64,000 nt of DNA, taken from Actinomycetota bacterium. GTDB taxonomy: Bacteria > Actinomycetota > Actinomycetes > Streptosporangiales > Streptosporangiaceae. Positions 62,165-64,000 of this stretch are shown piece by piece (the first letter of the stretch is position 1; each line of letters begins with the position of its first letter). The notes beneath the pieces were generated by a model. The model made no database searches. It saw only the letters and a program-made list of their open reading frames with translations, and had not been told where the DNA came from. The position numbers were made by a program, and so were the translations under genes. Where the stretch lies: positions 94,551-158,550 of the forward strand of contig JAFAYQ010000038.1 in assembly GCA_019240215.1 (NCBI GenBank), written 5' to 3'.

Positions 62165-62866
62165 ATGTCGCAGGAAGAGTGGGGCCGCCGAGGCGGTCAT
62201 CGGGGCCACGGCCGTGGCCCGAAGGGCGGCTGGGATGGCCCGCCGCCGGAGTTTTTCGAAGCGGGCCCGGGCGGGCCCGGTGGCCCGCGCGGTCGCCGGG
62301 GCGGCCGCGGTGGCTGGGGCGGACCCGGGGGACCGGGCCCGTTCGGCGGCCCGATGGGGCCGCGGTTCAGCCGCGGGCCGCGGGTGCGCCGGGGTGACGT
62401 CCGGGCGGCGGCGCTGTCGCTGCTGACCGAGGGTCCCCGCAACGGCTACCAGATCATCCAGGAGATCAGCGAGCGCACCGACGGGGTGTGGCGGCCCAGC
62501 CCGGGCTCGGTCTACCCCGCGCTCCAGCAGCTCGAGGATGAGGGCCTGATCGCGCCCGAGACCGCCGACAGCGGCCGCAAGGCGTTCGCCCTGACCGACG
62601 AGGGCCGGACCTACACCGAGTCGCACGCCGACGAGCTGGCCGCGTCCTGGGACGCGGTGACCGGCAGCGTCGACGACGCCGAGGTGCAGCTGCGCCAGCT
62701 GATCCGGCAGGTCATGGTGGCCGTGTCGCAGGTCAGCCAGGCCGGCTCGGCCACTCAGGTCAAGCAGGCGGGCAAGGTGCTGAACGACACCCGGCGCTCG
62801 CTGTACAAGATCCTCGCCGCCGACGACGACGAGGAAGAGACCGCCGCCGAGCAGTCCGCGGAGTGA
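62165..62866 (+). CDS. PadR-family regulator with Gly/Arg-rich N-terminal tail
   Basis: 233 residues. The first ~78 are Gly/Pro/Arg-rich (GGHRGHGRGPKGGW, GGPGGPRGRRGGRGGWGG), likely disordered. The winged helix follows: VRAAALSLLTEGPRNGYQIIQEIS, WRPSPGSVYPALQQLEDEGLIAP. The end is acidic. PadR proteins with such tails occur in actinobacteria next to DrrA/B-type ABC genes, exactly as here (ABC ATPase 90 bp downstream). ATG 62165 with AAGGAGA upstream. Confidence 0.9.
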   Translation: MSQEEWGRRGGHRGHGRGPKGGWDGPPPEFFEAGPGGPGGPRGRRGGRGGWGGPGGPGPFGGPMGPRFSRGPRVRRGDVRAAALSLLTEGPRNGYQIIQEISERTDGVWRPSPGSVYPALQQLEDEGLIAPETADSGRKAFALTDEGRTYTESHADELAASWDAVTGSVDDAEVQLRQLIRQVMVAVSQVSQAGSATQVKQAGKVLNDTRRSLYKILAADDDEEETAAEQSAE

Positions 62867-62956
62867 CGGTTTATCGCCGCTGCGGCCCGTACCCGTACGA
62901 GTGCGGGCCGCCGCGACGTTAGGCTCAGCTTGAGTCCGCTAACGGGAGGCACTGAA

Positions 62957-63994
62957 GTGGCCGTACAGACCGGGGACGGAGCCGCTGCCCCCGACGTATC
63001 CGGTAGTCGGGGCACGGCGATCACCGTCAGCGAGCTGACCAAGAAGTACGGGGAGATCGAGGCGGTCCGCGGCATCGATTTCGAGGTCGCGGCGGGGGAG
63101 ACGTTCGGCTTCCTGGGCCCCAACGGGGCCGGCAAGTCGACCACCATCAGCATGCTCTGCACGCTGGTCAGGCCCACCTCCGGCCACGCGCTGGTGGCCG
63201 GCCACGACGTGGTGCGCGAGCGCGACACCGTGCGCCGCAACATCGGCCTGGTGTTCCAGGACACCACGCTCGACACCTACCTGACCGCCGAGCAGAACCT
63301 GCGCTTCCACGCCGACCTGTACGGGGTGCCCCGGGCCGCCGTCGCCCCCCGGATGAAGCAGGTGCTGGAGATGGTCGGGCTCTGGGACCGGCGTGAGAGC
63401 CTGGTCCGCACCTACTCCGGTGGCATGCAGCGACGCCTGGAGATCGCCCGCGGCCTGCTGCACGCCCCGCACGTGCTGTTCCTGGACGAGCCGACCGTGG
63501 GCCTCGACCCGCAGACCCGGTCCTCGATCTGGCAGTACATCAACGACCTCAAGCACCGTGAGGACATCACGATCTTCCTCACCACCCACTACATGGACGA
63601 AGCCGAGCACTGCGACCGGATCGCGATCATCGACCACGGGCAGATCGTCGCCATCGACACCCCCGAGGCGCTCAAGGCCAGCGTGGGCAAGGACCGGGTG
63701 CAGATCAGCACCAGCGACGACGAGGCCGCCATCGCCGAGCTGGCGCAGCGGTTCGGCCTGGAGGCCGCGGTGCACGAAGGGCTGGTCACGTTCTCGGTCG
63801 AGTCGGGGGAGCAGTTCGTGCCCCGGCTGTTCGCCGAGCTGGGCGTCCCGATTCAGGGCGTCAGCGTCTCCCGTCCGACGCTCGATGACGTCTTCATGTC
63901 CTATACCGGCACGACGATCCGGGACGCCGAGGTGGACGCAGCCACGAACCGAAATCGGATGATGATGCAGATGATGCAGGGAGGTAGGCGTTGA
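62957..63994 (+). CDS. DrrA-type ABC transporter ATP-binding protein
   Basis: 345 residues. Walker A GPNGAGKSTTISML, TYSGGMQRRLEIARGL signature, Walker B VLFLDEPTVGLDPQT, and switch His in FLTTHYMDEAEHC define a DrrA-like multidrug/polyketide exporter ATPase with a C-terminal extension. GTG 62957 follows GGGAGG. The tail has a run of Met/Gln. Probably controlled by the PadR regulator upstream; the permease overlaps downstream. Confidence 0.92.
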   Translation: MAVQTGDGAAAPDVSGSRGTAITVSELTKKYGEIEAVRGIDFEVAAGETFGFLGPNGAGKSTTISMLCTLVRPTSGHALVAGHDVVRERDTVRRNIGLVFQDTTLDTYLTAEQNLRFHADLYGVPRAAVAPRMKQVLEMVGLWDRRESLVRTYSGGMQRRLEIARGLLHAPHVLFLDEPTVGLDPQTRSSIWQYINDLKHREDITIFLTTHYMDEAEHCDRIAIIDHGQIVAIDTPEALKASVGKDRVQISTSDDEAAIAELAQRFGLEAAVHEGLVTFSVESGEQFVPRLFAELGVPIQGVSVSRPTLDDVFMSYTGTTIRDAEVDAATNRNRMMMQMMQGGRR

Positions 63995-64000
63995 GTACGA
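63991..64000 (+). CDS. start of the partner ABC-2 permease (partial, at window edge)
   Basis: TTG AGT ACG begins inside the ATPase stop (TTGA overlap), after GGGAGG at 63979-63984. Only three codons are visible; the permease identity is predicted from the DrrA/DrrB gene order. Confidence 0.4.

Overview
The window reads as chromosomal DNA of a high-GC (about 70% or more by eye) actinobacterium. Marker genes support this: Pup ligase pafA, the pafB-pafC-tatA-tatC-helY block, actinobacterial families DUF3145, DUF5998 and DUF3866, flavin/F420-type LLM oxidoreductases, and frequent GTG starts. A soil actinomycete of the Streptosporangiales type is my guess; the sequence does not fix the genus. I see no rRNA, tRNA, CRISPR array, transposase or phage gene.

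Layout. 0-10.2 kb: small metabolic and regulatory genes (msrA, a 5'-truncated aldo/keto reductase abutting a LexA-like regulator, DUF1003-like protein, cupin, MocR regulator, DHFR-like protein, two LLM oxidoreductases, AraC, MFS, HxlR, LspA). 10.3-12.7 kb: a small lower-GC accessory patch with a VapBC-type toxin-antitoxin pair and a SIR2-domain gene of the kind linked to phage defence. The SIR2 gene has its own promoter and ribosome site, but two in-frame stops (TGA TAG) follow 31 codons. 12.7-17.6 kb: TCA-cycle E2 (sucB) and E3 (lpdA), then leucyl aminopeptidase. 17.9-19.4 kb: a divergent ChrB-N / COG4280 / small membrane protein set. 19.4-26.6 kb: cobS, DUF5998 with an alkaline-phosphatase-fold enzyme, a MarR-GNAT fusion, lnt, DUF3145, a tiny CBM48 protein. 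26.6-28.4 kb: an operon of phosphosulfolactate synthase-like protein, VOC protein and histidine phosphatase. 28.6-33.9 kb: a NarL-type two-component system divergent from a three-gene ABC-2 transporter whose first permease carries a lectin-like extracellular insert. 33.9-37.0 kb: DUF1345, a hypothetical protein and succinate-semialdehyde dehydrogenase.

37.0-60.1 kb is the Pup-proteasome/Tat region. pafA (37.0 kb) and pafB (53.3 kb), usually close neighbours around an FKBP gene, are here separated by about 15 kb of surface-glycan genes: a nucleotide-sugar dehydrogenase, GT2 transferase and sugar epimerase, four large GT-C-like membrane proteins on both sides of the FKBP lipoprotein gene, and two tandem AZOBR_p60025-like membrane proteins on the other strand. 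The likely logic is cytosolic sugar-nucleotide synthesis, GT2 transfer to polyprenyl phosphate, and export-side transfer by the membrane proteins. After pafB-pafC come tatA, tatC and the Ski2-like helicase helY.

60.2-64.0 kb: a cysteine-dioxygenase-like protein, a tandem pair of duplicated GNAT acetyltransferases, a PadR regulator with a glycine-rich tail at its N-terminus, and a DrrA-type ABC ATPase whose partner permease begins at the last bases.
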